37,305 nucleotides of DNA from Actinomadura rubrisoli (GCF_004349215.1 NZ_SMKU01000054.1:1-37305), one strand, 5' to 3'. Positions 1 to 8,818 are shown, numbered from the stretch's first letter. The notes: a model not told the origin generated them from the letters alone. A program made the numbers and translations.

Positions 1-569
1 GGGTGGGCTGGACGGGGGACGGCGATCACGCGCATCCCGGCGGCGTGGGCCGAGCGTAGGCCGTTGCTGGAGTCCTCGATGGCGACGCAAGCGCGCGCGG
101 GGAGTTCCAGTTGGGCGGCCACGGCGAGGTAGCCGTCCGGGGCGGGCTTGCCGCTGTCGACCTCTTCGGTCGATACGGTGGCGCGGAACAGGCTCTCGAC
201 GCCGAGCTTGCCTAGCGCGAGGTCAATCAGGGCGCGTGGGGATGAGCTGGCGAGGCCCAGCGGACGGTATTCGCCAATGCGGCGGACGGCCTCCTCGGCG
301 CCGGGCAGTAGGGGCGGGCCGTCCACGTACCGCTGGGACATCTGGTCGATCACCTCGTAGGCGACCTCGTCCGGTGTGACGCCCTTGACGAGCTCGGTGC
401 TGAGGTACTCGGCCCATTCGGCGGTGCTCATGCCCATCAGCCGTTCCTGGGTGTCGGGCAGCCAGCGCCCGCCGTGGTCCGCGACGTAGGCGCGGCGGAC
501 CTCCTCCCAGACCGGCTCGGAGTCGATCAGGACCCCGTCCAGGTCGAACACGATGGCCTGCACGGACAT
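1..569 (-). CDS. HAD-family phosphatase, beta-phosphoglucomutase-like (3' end cut by window)
   Basis: The gene runs off the left edge, so only the first 189 codons are visible. HAD motif I is at the extreme N-terminus (FDLDGVLIDSEP), with the nucleophile Asp and the acid/base Asp two residues on. Motif II is the Ser of LASSSP, motif III the Lys in GKPAPDGY, and motif IV the acidic pair in AIEDSSNG. The helical cap between motifs I and II (about 80 residues) is the small cap of subclass I HADs such as beta-phosphoglucomutase and phosphoglycolate phosphatase. The substrate is most likely a small phosphorylated metabolite and cannot be read from the sequence. The ATG at 567-569 puts motif I directly after the start and has a purine-rich stretch just upstream. 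A perfect 10-bp palindrome (AGTGATCACT, 603-612) lies about 35 bp upstream and could be an operator. Confidence 0.88.
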   Translation of the reverse strand, partial: MSVQAIVFDLDGVLIDSEPVWEEVRRAYVADHGGRWLPDTQERLMGMSTAEWAEYLSTELVKGVTPDEVAYEVIDQMSQRYVDGPPLLPGAEEAVRRIGEYRPLGLASSSPRALIDLALGKLGVESLFRATVSTEEVDSGKPAPDGYLAVAAQLELPARACVAIEDSSNGLRSAHAAGMRVIAVPRPAH

Positions 570-765
570 GGATCCCTCCCCGGGTTCGGCATGGCCTCCG
601 GCAGTGATCACTACCCGGTGCGATCGTTGGGGAACCGCCCGCAGCGGTTCGGGCGAAGGCCCATTGATCCGTATATATCCGGCGAATGCGACAACGCGCG
701 GCGGGCGTCTGGCATGGTGGTGACCCTCCGTCCCCCTCCGGAGTCATCGCAGAGGAGATCTGCCC

Positions 766-1446
766 ATGGTGTTCCTCGGTTTCCTTCTGGTCGCGGCCGC
801 CATCGCCGTCTCGGCCGGAGTGGTCCTCGACAACACGGGTCCCGCGCACCTCGTGGTCTTCGGCCGGACCGTGCCGGGTGTGGACGCGCAGTGGCAGGTC
901 TTCCTCGCCGGAGCGGTCGTGGCCGTCGTCTTCCTCGCCGGGATGATGCTCACGTTCATGGGCGCCGTCCGCAGGATCCGCACCCGCCGCGACCTCCGCT
1001 ACCTGCGCGAGGAGCACGAGGAGTCGCTCACCGCCCTGGAGATGGAGAAGCGCCGTCTGCAGCGCGAGCTGGCCCGCGTCCAGCAGGGTGGCCTGCCCCA
1101 GCCGTCGGGCGTGCCTCAGCTGTCGGGCATGCCTCAGCCGTCTGGCGTACCTCAGTCGTCCGGCGTGCCCCAGCAGGGCGGCGGCCTCCAGCAGGGCGGT
1201 GGCCTCCAGCGGGACGGTGTGCCCCAGCAGGGCGGCGGTCTCCAGCAGGAGGGTGTGCCCCCGCAGGGCGGTGGGGTGCTTCAGCAGGGCGGCGTGTCCG
1301 CGGCCCCGGCCGAGTCGGCGCCCCCGCTGTCTCACGCGTCGGCGGGACACGCGTCTCGGCCGCGGAGGACGCCCGCTCCGGCCGTCCGCGTCGCGCCCCG
1401 TTCGCAGATTCCGGCCACGTCCCCCTTCTTCGACCGGATCGACTGA
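766..1446 (+). CDS. LapA-domain-like membrane protein with repetitive Gln/Gly/Pro tail
   Basis: 226 residues. Two hydrophobic helices (about residues 2-20 and 45-68) frame a short segment with DNTGPAHLVVFG, the usual pattern of the LapA/DUF1049 domain. A charged, probably coiled-coil stretch follows (about 70-105, RRDLRYLREEHEESLTALEMEKRR). Residues of about 105-180 are a low-complexity tail of PQPSGV, PQQGGGLQQGG and related words, and the C-terminus is basic and proline-rich. The ATG at 766 is supported by an AGAGGAG Shine-Dalgarno at 752-757. LapA proteins are small inner-membrane proteins linked to envelope assembly in Gram-negatives; the role in actinomycetes is unknown. The repetitive tail is not part of that family and may be a flexible cytoplasmic linker. 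Confidence 0.75.
   Translation: MVFLGFLLVAAAIAVSAGVVLDNTGPAHLVVFGRTVPGVDAQWQVFLAGAVVAVVFLAGMMLTFMGAVRRIRTRRDLRYLREEHEESLTALEMEKRRLQRELARVQQGGLPQPSGVPQLSGMPQPSGVPQSSGVPQQGGGLQQGGGLQRDGVPQQGGGLQQEGVPPQGGGVLQQGGVSAAPAESAPPLSHASAGHASRPRRTPAPAVRVAPRSQIPATSPFFDRID
1081..1300 (+). repeat. Imperfect tandem codon repeats in the LapA-like tail
   Basis: Within the coding sequence, short units related to CAGCAGGGCGGCGGCCTC and to a PSGVPQ-encoding unit repeat about a dozen times in frame. The encoded words drift from PSGVPQ to QQGGGLQ to QQGGGV, which suggests stepwise slippage expansion. Copy number probably differs between strains (inference). Confidence 0.7.
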
Positions 1447-1559
1447 CCCTTTCGGACGGACCGGCCAGCGTCATCTCGTCCCGGATGATGACCACGGGGA
1501 ACGGCGAAATCGCCGCGTAGAGGGATGGAGTTCCCGTCCCGGGCAAGCATGCTCGTGGT

Positions 1560-1937
1560 GTGCGCATTCTTCTCAAGGTCGGCATCACCGCGGTCGCCCT
1601 CTGGGCCGCCACCGCGCTGATCCACGGCATCACGGTCACCGGCGACACGGCGGGACGGCGCGCGCTGACCCTGCTGGGCGTCGCGGTCATCTTCGGCCTG
1701 GTCAACGCCCTCATCAAGCCGATCGTCAAAACGATCGGCTGCGCCTTCTACATCCTCACCCTCGGCCTGATCGGGCTCGTGGTGAACGCCCTGCTGCTGT
1801 GGCTGACCAGCGAGCTCGCCGAGCGGTTCGAGCTGCCCTTCCACGTCGCGGGGTTCTGGCCGGCGTTCTGGGGCGCGATCGTCGTGGGCGTCGTCGGATG
1901 GATCCTCCACCTGGTCCTCGGCGGGGACGACGACTGA
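1560..1937 (+). CDS. Phage-holin-4_2-type small membrane protein
   Basis: 125 residues, almost entirely hydrophobic, with four predicted membrane helices (about residues 5-22, 35-55, 62-83 and 97-118). The pattern LVNALIKPIVK...GCAFYILTLGLIGLVVNALLLWL is characteristic of the widespread PF04020 family ('phage holin family protein', Mycobacterium and Streptomyces homologues). Despite the name there is no evidence of phage origin or lysis here. The GTG at 1560 is the only start that keeps the first helix intact. No good Shine-Dalgarno precedes it, so the message may be leaderless or weakly translated. It ends with an acidic GGDDD tail and converges on the next gene with a 13-bp gap. Function unknown; integral membrane. 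Confidence 0.82.
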   Translation: MRILLKVGITAVALWAATALIHGITVTGDTAGRRALTLLGVAVIFGLVNALIKPIVKTIGCAFYILTLGLIGLVVNALLLWLTSELAERFELPFHVAGFWPAFWGAIVVGVVGWILHLVLGGDDD

Positions 1938-1950
1938 TCCGCGAGACGTC

Positions 1951-4900
1951 CTACTCGTCCAGCAGATGGGGCGCGGCCACCGAGCACCGCTCGAACGGGC
2001 CGCGCCTCACGCTGTCGTCCGCAGGCGCCGTCGTGTCCTCGCCGACGAGGATCCAGCAACGGGCCCGTACGGCGCCGATGAGGAACTCCGCGTCCGTGAG
2101 GGGACCGGTGACGACCAGCACGTCGAACTCCTCCTCGGCCGCGGCCATGCCCGCGCCCAGCGGGGTCCCGATGACGAGGTCGGCGGTGCGGAGCAGGACG
2201 TCGCCCGCCGCGTCCGCGGCCTCGCCGCCCTCCATGTAGGCGGTGAGCTGCTCGATGCGGGCCATGGCGCGCCGCTGGTGCGTGGAGATCAGCTCCGGCT
2301 CGCCGGACGGGTCGGAGCCGCAGATCTCCCGGACGTTCTCGCGCGAGCGCGCCTCCGCCTCCACCGCGGTCTCCAGCTCGGCGTCCCGCGCGGACAGCTC
2401 CTCCCCGGACTCCGCCGCGTGGCGCTCCAGCGCGGCCTCCGCCGCGGCCGCCCGGGCCGTCGACGCATCGGCATCCGCCCTGGCCTGTTCGGCGGTCGCG
2501 AGGGCCTCCTCCCGGGCCGTCCGCGCGGCGTTCAGCCTCTCCTCGATCACGTGCGCGGCCTGGTGGGCGATGCGGGCCTCCAGGCTCGCCTGCGTGGCCC
2601 GGTCCACGGCCTCGGCGGCCAGCCTCGCCTGCTCCAGGTGCTCGGCGCTCGCCGTCTCCCGCTCCGTCGCGAGCCAGGTCAGCTCCGTCCCCAGGCGTTC
2701 CTGCGCCTCCTGCGCGGTCGCGAGCCGCGTCCCGCCGTCGGACACGAAAGCGGCGAGGCCCTGGCGCTGGGACTCCGCGCCCTCCGCCGCGTCCTTGGCC
2801 GCCTTGGCCCGTTTCGCCGCCTCGTCCGCCTCCCGCGTCCGGGCCCTGACCTCGTCGCGCAGGCTGCTCAGCCCGGACGGTGGCGACGCCACGTGCAGGC
2901 GCTGCCCGAGCGTCATCTTCCTGCGCAGCGCGGACAGCGCCGACTCCGCCGAGACGAGCCTGTAGTACGCGGCATGCCCCTCCGCCGCCGCGTCCGCGTC
3001 CGCCGCCGTCAGCCGGTCGGCCTCCTCGGCCGCCGCGGGCAGCGCCTCGCGGGCGCGGGCCAGCTCGTCCGTCAGCGACTCCTCCAGCCGCCGCGCCGCC
3101 TCAAGCTCGCTCCGGGCGGTCGCGGCACGCTGGTCCAGCTCCGCGCAGCGGGCGTACGCGGCGTCGGCCGTGCGGGTCCGCTCGCTCGCCACGGCCGCCG
3201 TCTCGGCCGCCACCGCCTTCAGCCGGTCCGCCTCCGCGCGGGGACCCGCCAGCTCCGCCTCAGCCTCAGCCTGGACGGCGACGAGCCGTTCGGCCTCCGC
3301 CTCGACCTCCACGGCGGCCCGCTCGGCCGCCGCGGCCGCGTTCCGCGCCTCCTCGATCCCGGCCGCCAACGCCGCCCGCTCGGCCTCCAGCCGCTCGTGG
3401 CACCGCAGGTTCTCCGCCTGGACGGCCTCCAGCGCCGCCGCGTCCCTCGGCCACTGCTCCAACCACATCAGGCCGCGCTGCAACAGGCGCGCCTCCGTCC
3501 GCCAGGACTGCCGCCACGCCTCTCCCACCGGCCGCACGGACGCCGCCCGCACCCGTTCCTCGGGCGTCCGTCCCGCCTCCTCGGGCTCGGGGAGGACGGG
3601 GAGCGGCTCGGCCCTCGTGATCGAGGACGACGCGTCCGCGGGCTCGGGCGGCCCGCTCAGGGGCCTGAACTCGACCGTCCCGTTGGAGCCGAACTCCCTC
3701 AGCTGCGGCTGCACCGCCCCTCCGCCGTCGTCGCCCACGTCCGAGGGCCGGGTCTCGATCAGCAGGGAGAAGATCTCGGGGTCGTCCTCCACGCTCCGCA
3801 GCAGCTCGACGGCCCTCTTCTGAGCGGGCGCGAGCAGCAGCGCCCGCTCGCCCGCCGCCGCCAGCCCCTTGACTATCTCCAGGACGGCCCGGGTCTCCGC
3901 CGCCTCGTCCCTCACCTGGACGAGCCGGATCTGATTCGAGCCCCGTCCCAGGGACCCGGGGGACACGAGCAGCCGGGCCAGCGCCTCCCAGTCGCCCACG
4001 ACCCGTCCCTCACGCAGCGCGCGCAAGGCGGCGATGTACGGCGCCCAGCCGACCGGCGGAATGTCCTGCGGCGCCTCCCTCAACCGGGCGTCGAGCCGCT
4101 CGTACTCCTCGGTCAGCGGCCCGTAGACACTCTCGACCAGCTCACGCCCGCCCCATGCCTCCTCGCCGAGCCCCTCCACGCCGAGCGGCGGCGTCCCGGC
4201 CACGGGCCCTGGACCGTCCTGCGCGCCGGCCTCGTCCAGCGGCATGGTGGTGAACGCCGAGCGCGGATCCAGGACCGGCTCGTCGAGCCCGCCCGGGTCA
4301 ACCTGCTGCTCCTCGATGCCAGGGGACGGCCCTGGGGCGGCCGCTTCGAAAGGCGCGGTCTCATCAGCTGATAGGACCCGATCGGGGAGAGTCTCCTCCG
4401 CCAACGGACTCCCGGCGTCCGCAGGGTGAGCCTCACCGGCCGATGTGGACTCGTCCACAAAGGTCTCCCCCGGCGACTGACGCTCGTCGGACGGGACCTT
4501 GGCCGGAAAGACCTCCTCGGCCAGCGGACGCGGGGGACGCGCGACCGGATCAGGAAGGCCCTCACCCAGCGGCTGATCGGCGGGTGCGGTGTCGTCTGGG
4601 AGGGTTTCTTCGGGCGACGGACTCTCAACGCGCGTGGCGTCTGCCGCCGGAGGTTCGGCAGGAAGGGCTGCTTCGGCCGCTAGGCGTCCGGGGCGCGGGG
4701 CCGGGTCTGGCTGGCCCTCTCCCATCGGGTCGTCGGCGGGCGTGGTCTCGTCCAGGAAGGTCTCTCCTGGCGACGGACTCTCAACGCGCATGGCGTCTGC
4801 CGCCGGAGGTTCGGCGGGGACGGTCTCTTCTGGCGATTGGCGCTCGTCGGACGGGACCTTGGTTGGGAAAGCCTCCTCGGCCAGTGGGCGCGCGGGGTGC

Positions 4901-5211
4901 GTGATCGGGCCAGGAGGGTCTTCAGCCAGTGGCTCGTCGGGGGGTGCGCTCTCGTCTGGGGCGGTCTCTTCCGGCGGGCCCTCGGCGGGAAGGTCCTCGG
5001 ACGGTGGCTCGGGGGCGGGCGTGAGCCCGTCTGGCAGGGTCGCCTCTGGCGGCGCGGTTTCGGGGGAAGGCACGACCGGGCTGAAGGTCACGGTCGGGAC
5101 TTCCGATTCTGGGACGTAGGGGGCCGCAGCGGGTTGCTGGTCCTCGCCCGCTGCGGTCGGGTGCTCTTCGTCCGGCCCGTTGGTCCCTGCTGACTGCTTC
5201 ACCGACGCCAT
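1951..5211 (-). CDS. Giant coiled-coil protein with remnants of a superfamily-1 helicase core (probable pseudo-ATPase)
   Basis: 1086 residues in three parts. Residues 1 to about 340 are acidic, Pro/Glu/Ala-rich and internally repeated. Residues of about 355-500 resemble the start of an SF1 (Upf1/Dna2-like) helicase core: the segment QIRLVQ (427-432) is followed where GPPGTGKT would be expected by VRDEAAET (433-440), then by RAVLEIVKGL and a motif-Ia-like GERALLLAP. Residues of about 570-990 form a very Ala/Glu/Arg-rich coiled coil. At 1029-1050, FDVLVVTGPLTDAEFL...CWILVGE matches helicase motif II in shape but has TG at 1035-1036 where DE should be. The protein ends shortly after, so the second RecA domain is absent. 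I infer a scaffold derived from an ATPase that no longer hydrolyses nucleotide. It follows the CDF gene by 70 bp on the same strand. The reading as a coiled-coil protein is certain; the helicase ancestry is moderately sure. Confidence 0.75.
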   Translation of the reverse strand: MASVKQSAGTNGPDEEHPTAAGEDQQPAAAPYVPESEVPTVTFSPVVPSPETAPPEATLPDGLTPAPEPPSEDLPAEGPPEETAPDESAPPDEPLAEDPPGPITHPARPLAEEAFPTKVPSDERQSPEETVPAEPPAADAMRVESPSPGETFLDETTPADDPMGEGQPDPAPRPGRLAAEAALPAEPPAADATRVESPSPEETLPDDTAPADQPLGEGLPDPVARPPRPLAEEVFPAKVPSDERQSPGETFVDESTSAGEAHPADAGSPLAEETLPDRVLSADETAPFEAAAPGPSPGIEEQQVDPGGLDEPVLDPRSAFTTMPLDEAGAQDGPGPVAGTPPLGVEGLGEEAWGGRELVESVYGPLTEEYERLDARLREAPQDIPPVGWAPYIAALRALREGRVVGDWEALARLLVSPGSLGRGSNQIRLVQVRDEAAETRAVLEIVKGLAAAGERALLLAPAQKRAVELLRSVEDDPEIFSLLIETRPSDVGDDGGGAVQPQLREFGSNGTVEFRPLSGPPEPADASSSITRAEPLPVLPEPEEAGRTPEERVRAASVRPVGEAWRQSWRTEARLLQRGLMWLEQWPRDAAALEAVQAENLRCHERLEAERAALAAGIEEARNAAAAAERAAVEVEAEAERLVAVQAEAEAELAGPRAEADRLKAVAAETAAVASERTRTADAAYARCAELDQRAATARSELEAARRLEESLTDELARAREALPAAAEEADRLTAADADAAAEGHAAYYRLVSAESALSALRRKMTLGQRLHVASPPSGLSSLRDEVRARTREADEAAKRAKAAKDAAEGAESQRQGLAAFVSDGGTRLATAQEAQERLGTELTWLATERETASAEHLEQARLAAEAVDRATQASLEARIAHQAAHVIEERLNAARTAREEALATAEQARADADASTARAAAAEAALERHAAESGEELSARDAELETAVEAEARSRENVREICGSDPSGEPELISTHQRRAMARIEQLTAYMEGGEAADAAGDVLLRTADLVIGTPLGAGMAAAEEEFDVLVVTGPLTDAEFLIGAVRARCWILVGEDTTAPADDSVRRGPFERCSVAAPHLLDE
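4479..4863 (-). repeat. Internal duplications in the acidic N-terminal region of the giant coiled-coil gene
   Basis: Near-identical DNA words recur in frame. GGCGACGGACTCTCAACGCG is at 4613-4632 and again at 4769-4788 (156 bp = 52 codons apart). CGCTCGTCGGACGGGACCTT is at 4481-4500 and 4841-4860 (360 bp = 120 codons apart). The encoded units contain PPAADA, RVESPSP, KVPSDERQSP and GEGLPDP. The high nucleotide identity suggests recent duplication. Confidence 0.75.
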
Positions 5212-5281
5212 CCCGTCCAGATCGACCCCGGGGCCGTATTTCTCCCCTTCTGCTCCGGACTAACGTCTCACAGGTGACAGA

Positions 5282-6301
5282 TCATCGGTGACCCGCGAGC
5301 GCGGCGTGATGATCTTCTCCGTCGCGCGGCAGGGGATCGGGGTGGACGAGGGCTCCGGACAGGCGGGGCAGGGCGTGCAGCAGGCTGTGCTCGGCGTCCA
5401 CGGCCACCTGGTGGGCCCGGACGACGGTCGAGCGCGGGTCCACGATGACGTCGCATTCGGCGCGGAGGCGGTGTCCGATCCAGCGGAGCCGCACGTCGCC
5501 GACGGCCAGGACGCCCGGAGTCCCGGCAAGCGCGGCCTCGGCGCGGTCGACAAGTTCGGGGTCGACGGCGTCCATGAGGCGCCGCCAGACCTCGCGGGCC
5601 GTCTGCCAGAGGACGCCCAGGATCGCGATGGTGATCAGGAGGCCGACGACGGGATCGGCCCAGGGCAGTCCCAGCGCCAGGCCCAGGGCGCCTACCAGGA
5701 CAGCCAGGGACGCGAAGCCGTCCGTACGGGCGTGGAGGCCGTCGGCGACCAGGGCGGCCGAACCGATCCGGCGGCCCACGCGGACGCGGTAGCGGGCCAC
5801 CAGTTCGTTGCCCACGAATCCCACGACTGCGGCCGCCGCGACCGCCGCCAGGTGATCCACAGGCTGTGGATGGACGAGGCGCTGGACGGCCGCGTACCCG
5901 GCGGCCGCCAGGGACGCGGCGATGGTGATCACGATGGCCACGCCCGCGAGGTCCTCGGCCCGCCCGTACCCGTAGGTGTAGCGCCGGGTCGGCGGACGCC
6001 GGCCGAGGACGAACGCGATCCCCAAGGGGACGGCGGTCAGGGCGTCGGCGGCGTTGTGGAGCGTGTCGCCCAGCAGCGCCACTGAGCCGGAGATCACGAC
6101 CACCACGGCCTGGACGAGCGTGGTGGCGCCGAGGCCCGCCAGGGATATCCACAGGGCCCGCATGCCATCGGAGCTGGCCTCCAGCGCGGAGTCCACCTTG
6201 TCGGCGGGCTCGTGCGAGTGCGGCCTCAGGGCGTGGACGATCCGGCTCTTGAGCGCCTGCCCCCGCCGATCGTGCCCGTGGCCATGCGTGTTGCCGCTCA
6301 T
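5282..6301 (-). CDS. Cation diffusion facilitator (CDF) metal exporter
   Basis: 339 residues from the chosen ATG. The N-terminus is His-rich (HGHGHD), six membrane helices follow, and a C-terminal cytoplasmic domain of about 85 residues (VDRAEAALAGTPGVLAVGDVRLRW) has the ferredoxin-like fold typical of CDF dimers. The transport site is visible as HxxxD in helix 2 (H82, D86, GDTLHNAADA) and HxxxD in helix 5 (H190, D194, DGLHARTDG). The HD/HD arrangement is associated with Zn2+ selectivity, sometimes Cd2+ or Co2+. It probably works as a proton-coupled metal efflux pump in the cytoplasmic membrane. An in-frame ATG 36 bp upstream would add 12 residues without family resemblance, so I prefer the start just before the His-rich stretch. 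It lies 69 bp downstream of two CNNM-type genes, fitting a divalent-metal theme. Confidence 0.9.
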   Translation of the reverse strand: MSGNTHGHGHDRRGQALKSRIVHALRPHSHEPADKVDSALEASSDGMRALWISLAGLGATTLVQAVVVVISGSVALLGDTLHNAADALTAVPLGIAFVLGRRPPTRRYTYGYGRAEDLAGVAIVITIAASLAAAGYAAVQRLVHPQPVDHLAAVAAAAVVGFVGNELVARYRVRVGRRIGSAALVADGLHARTDGFASLAVLVGALGLALGLPWADPVVGLLITIAILGVLWQTAREVWRRLMDAVDPELVDRAEAALAGTPGVLAVGDVRLRWIGHRLRAECDVIVDPRSTVVRAHQVAVDAEHSLLHALPRLSGALVHPDPLPRDGEDHHAALAGHR

Positions 6302-6370
6302 GGGTTCCACGATGACGCAGAAGGCGCGTTGCAGCACCTCGACAACAGCGGCGGCCTCGCAGGTGCGTCT

Positions 6371-7387
6371 TCAGTGCGGGTTGGTGGCCAGGAGTTCCGC
6401 CAGGAGGTCGTCCAGGGTCACGATGCCCGTGAACTCGTTCTGGGCGTCGTTCACGACGGCGAGCTGGGCGCGGGCCCGGCGCATCCGGCTGACCGCGTCC
6501 AGGACGGTCGCCTCGGCGGTGAGGACGGGAGCCGGGTGGGCGAGGTCCTCCGCGCGGCGCTCGCCGTCGGGCTCGGTGATCGCGGCGCGGACGTGGACGA
6601 TCCCGGTCATCGCGCCGTGGCGGTCGCGGACGAGGAGGCGGCTGTGGCCGCTGGCGGTCGCGGTGCGGCGGATCTGCGCGGCGGTCGCGTCCGCGCCGAT
6701 CGTGGTCACGGACGTGGCGGGCACCACCAGGTGGCCGACGGTGGCCTCCCGCGCGGAGATCGCCCGGCGCAGCAGCTCGTGGTCGTGCCGTTTGATGAGG
6801 CCGAGGCGGCGCGACTCGCCGAGCAGGTGGCTGAGGCGCGCGGGGTCGGTGTGGTCGTCCAGCTCGTCCTTCGGGGTGACGCGGAAGAGGCGCAGCAGCG
6901 CGTTGGTCGCGGCGTTCAGCACCGCCAGTACCGGACGGGAGACCTTCGCGAACCCGCGGAACGGCAGGGCGAGGAGCACCGCCGACCGTTCGGGGTGCGC
7001 GATCGCCCACGACTTCGGGGCCATCTCCCCCACGACCATGTGCAGGAACGTGATGACGGCGAGGGCGCACGCGAGCGCGATCGCCTTCGCGCCCGCCTCG
7101 GGGACGCCCGCGGCGTGCAGAGGCGGCTCCAGGACGTGTTCGAACGCGGGTTCGGTGACGATGGCGAGGCCCAGCGAGCACATCGTGATGCCGAATTGCG
7201 CGCCTGCCAGCATCAGCGACAGCTCCCGCACGCCCGCCACGGCGGCCACGGCCGGACGGCTGCCCTTGGCCGCCGCACGTTCGAGCTGTGAGCGGTTGGC
7301 CGCCACAAGGGCGAACTCGGCCGCCACGAAGAACCCGTTGCCGACCAGCAGCAGGACGGTGATGAGCAGCGAGGTCAGCGGGTCCAT
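6371..7387 (-). CDS. CNNM/CorC-type membrane protein (DUF21 + CBS pair), second copy
   Basis: 338 residues. A DUF21 (CNNM transmembrane) domain occupies about residues 1-190, with helices at the N-terminus (LLITVLLLVGNGFFVAAEFALVAA) and the family signature GAQFGITMCSLGLA. A CBS pair follows (about 205-335), ending soon after DDLLAELLATNPH. The C-terminal CorC/HlyC domain found in the longer upstream homologue is missing, so this is a short form. The family is linked to Mg2+ (and Co2+) export or homeostasis; the old 'hemolysin' label is not supported by biology. The ATG at 7385-7387 lies inside the 3' end of the preceding gene (13-bp overlap in another frame), so the two are a translationally coupled pair, perhaps forming a heterodimer. 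Membrane, with CBS domains in the cytoplasm that may bind adenine nucleotides. Confidence 0.88.
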   Translation of the reverse strand: MDPLTSLLITVLLLVGNGFFVAAEFALVAANRSQLERAAAKGSRPAVAAVAGVRELSLMLAGAQFGITMCSLGLAIVTEPAFEHVLEPPLHAAGVPEAGAKAIALACALAVITFLHMVVGEMAPKSWAIAHPERSAVLLALPFRGFAKVSRPVLAVLNAATNALLRLFRVTPKDELDDHTDPARLSHLLGESRRLGLIKRHDHELLRRAISAREATVGHLVVPATSVTTIGADATAAQIRRTATASGHSRLLVRDRHGAMTGIVHVRAAITEPDGERRAEDLAHPAPVLTAEATVLDAVSRMRRARAQLAVVNDAQNEFTGIVTLDDLLAELLATNPH

Positions 7388-8818
7388 GACACCTCCTGGC
7401 CGGACGCCACGGCGCCGTCCTCGGGCGCCGCGTCGTCCTTCCGGGTCGCGTCGTCCTTCCGGGTCGTGTCGTCGTTCCAGGTCGTGTCGTCAGGCGGCGG
7501 GACGACGCTGGGCGGGTCGGAGATGCCGGGACCGGCGGCGGCAGGGGCCGTCGTGCGGATGCGGATCTTTTCGGCGACGCGGCGGGCCACGGTGACGACC
7601 TCCAGTTCCACCAGGTCGGCGCGGCCGGACGCGGGGACGACGGTCAGGCGGTCGCCGGGGCAGGGGAGGCGGCGGAGCTCGGCCATGACGAGGCCGCCGA
7701 GGGTGTCGTAGGCGTCGCCCTCGGGGAGGGACAGGCCGGTGAGGCGGCCGACCTCGTCGATGCGCATGCCCGCGTCGACGAGCCAGGAGCCGTCGGGGCC
7801 GGAGGTCGGGGCGTCCTCGCGGGCGTCGGTCTCGTCGGCGATCTCGCCGACCAGTTCCTCGGCGACGTCCTCGAAGGTGAGGATGCCGGCGAGGCCGCCG
7901 TACTCGTCCACGACGCAGGCGAACTCCTCGCCCGAGTCGCGCATCCGGTCGATCACCCCGTACAGGGGCTGGCTGCCGGGTGGACTGGTCGAGGGAGTCG
8001 TCGGCGACCTCGCGGACGCCGGCCACGCCGATCACGTCGTCGACCTCCTGGTCGTAGACGGGGTAGGCGCTGTGGCCGGTCTCGCGGATGAGCGCGACGA
8101 GGTCGGCGACGGGCGCGGTGCCGGGCAGGGTGCGGACGTGGGGGCGCGGCACCATGATCTCGTCGGCCGTGAGGTCGCCGAAGGACAGGGCCCGGTCCAG
8201 CAGGCCGGACAGGTCGGCGGGCAGGTGGCCCGAGCTGTGCGACTTGCCGATGATGTCGCCGAGCTCCTCCAGGGTGGCGCCGCTGTGCAGCTCGTCGACC
8301 GGCTCGACGCCGACGGCGCGCAGCAGGCGCTCGGCGGCGCGGTCGAAGAACCGGATCAGGGGGCCGGCAACGGTCAGGTACACCAGCGTGGACGCGGCCA
8401 GCGCGCGCGCCAGGGATTCGGCGCGCGCGAGCGCGAGGTTCTTGGGGAACAGCTCGCCCAGCAGCATCTGGACGAGCGTGGCCAGGACGAAGCCGGTGGC
8501 GAGGGCGATCGCGCCCGTGGCGCCCACGGGGACGCCGACGAGCTTCAGCAGCGGCTCGATCAGCTCGGCGAGGGCGGGTTTGGCGATGAAGCCGACGACC
8601 AGGGTCGTCATCGTGATGCCGAGCTGGGCGCCCGACAGCATGAACGACAGCCGGCCGATGACCTTGAGGGCCCGCCGGGCGGACGCGTCGCCGCGCTCGG
8701 CGGCCTGCTCCAGGGTCGCGCGGTCGGCGGCGACGTAGGCGAACTCCTGGGCGACGAAGTATCCGGTTGCGGCGGTGAGGAGGATCACCGCGAGCACTCC
8801 CAGCGCCGCGCTCAGCAT
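7375..8818 (-). pseudogene. CNNM/CorC-type membrane protein (DUF21 + CBS + CorC/HlyC) broken by a frameshift
   Basis: From the ATG at 8816-8818 one frame gives a DUF21 domain (GYFVAQEFAYVAADR..., GAQLGITMTTLV), then the first CBS repeat (EIMVPRPHVRTLPG, AYPVYDQEVDDVIGVAGVREV). At about 7985-8010 the homology jumps to another frame, which continues with PGSQPLYGVIDRM, EFACVVDEYGGLAGILTFEDVAEELVGEI (second CBS) and a CorC/HlyC domain, ending at 7375 after a Thr/Asp/Lys-rich repeat (TTRKDDATRKDDA). The span is 1444 bp, one more than a multiple of three. The linker between REV and PGSQPLYG is also shorter than usual for the family, so an indel of a few tens of bases seems likelier than a single miscalled base. 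Both halves are otherwise intact, which suggests a recent break or a sequencing error. The stop overlaps the start of the next CNNM gene. Confidence 0.75.

Noticed and set aside
1560..1937. Prophage holin
   Set aside because: The family name is misleading; no other phage gene, integrase or attachment site is nearby.
5268..7181. 637-codon minus-strand frame across the CDF and CNNM genes
   Set aside because: Arg/Pro/Gly-rich out-of-frame read; the CDF and DUF21 proteins occupy other frames.
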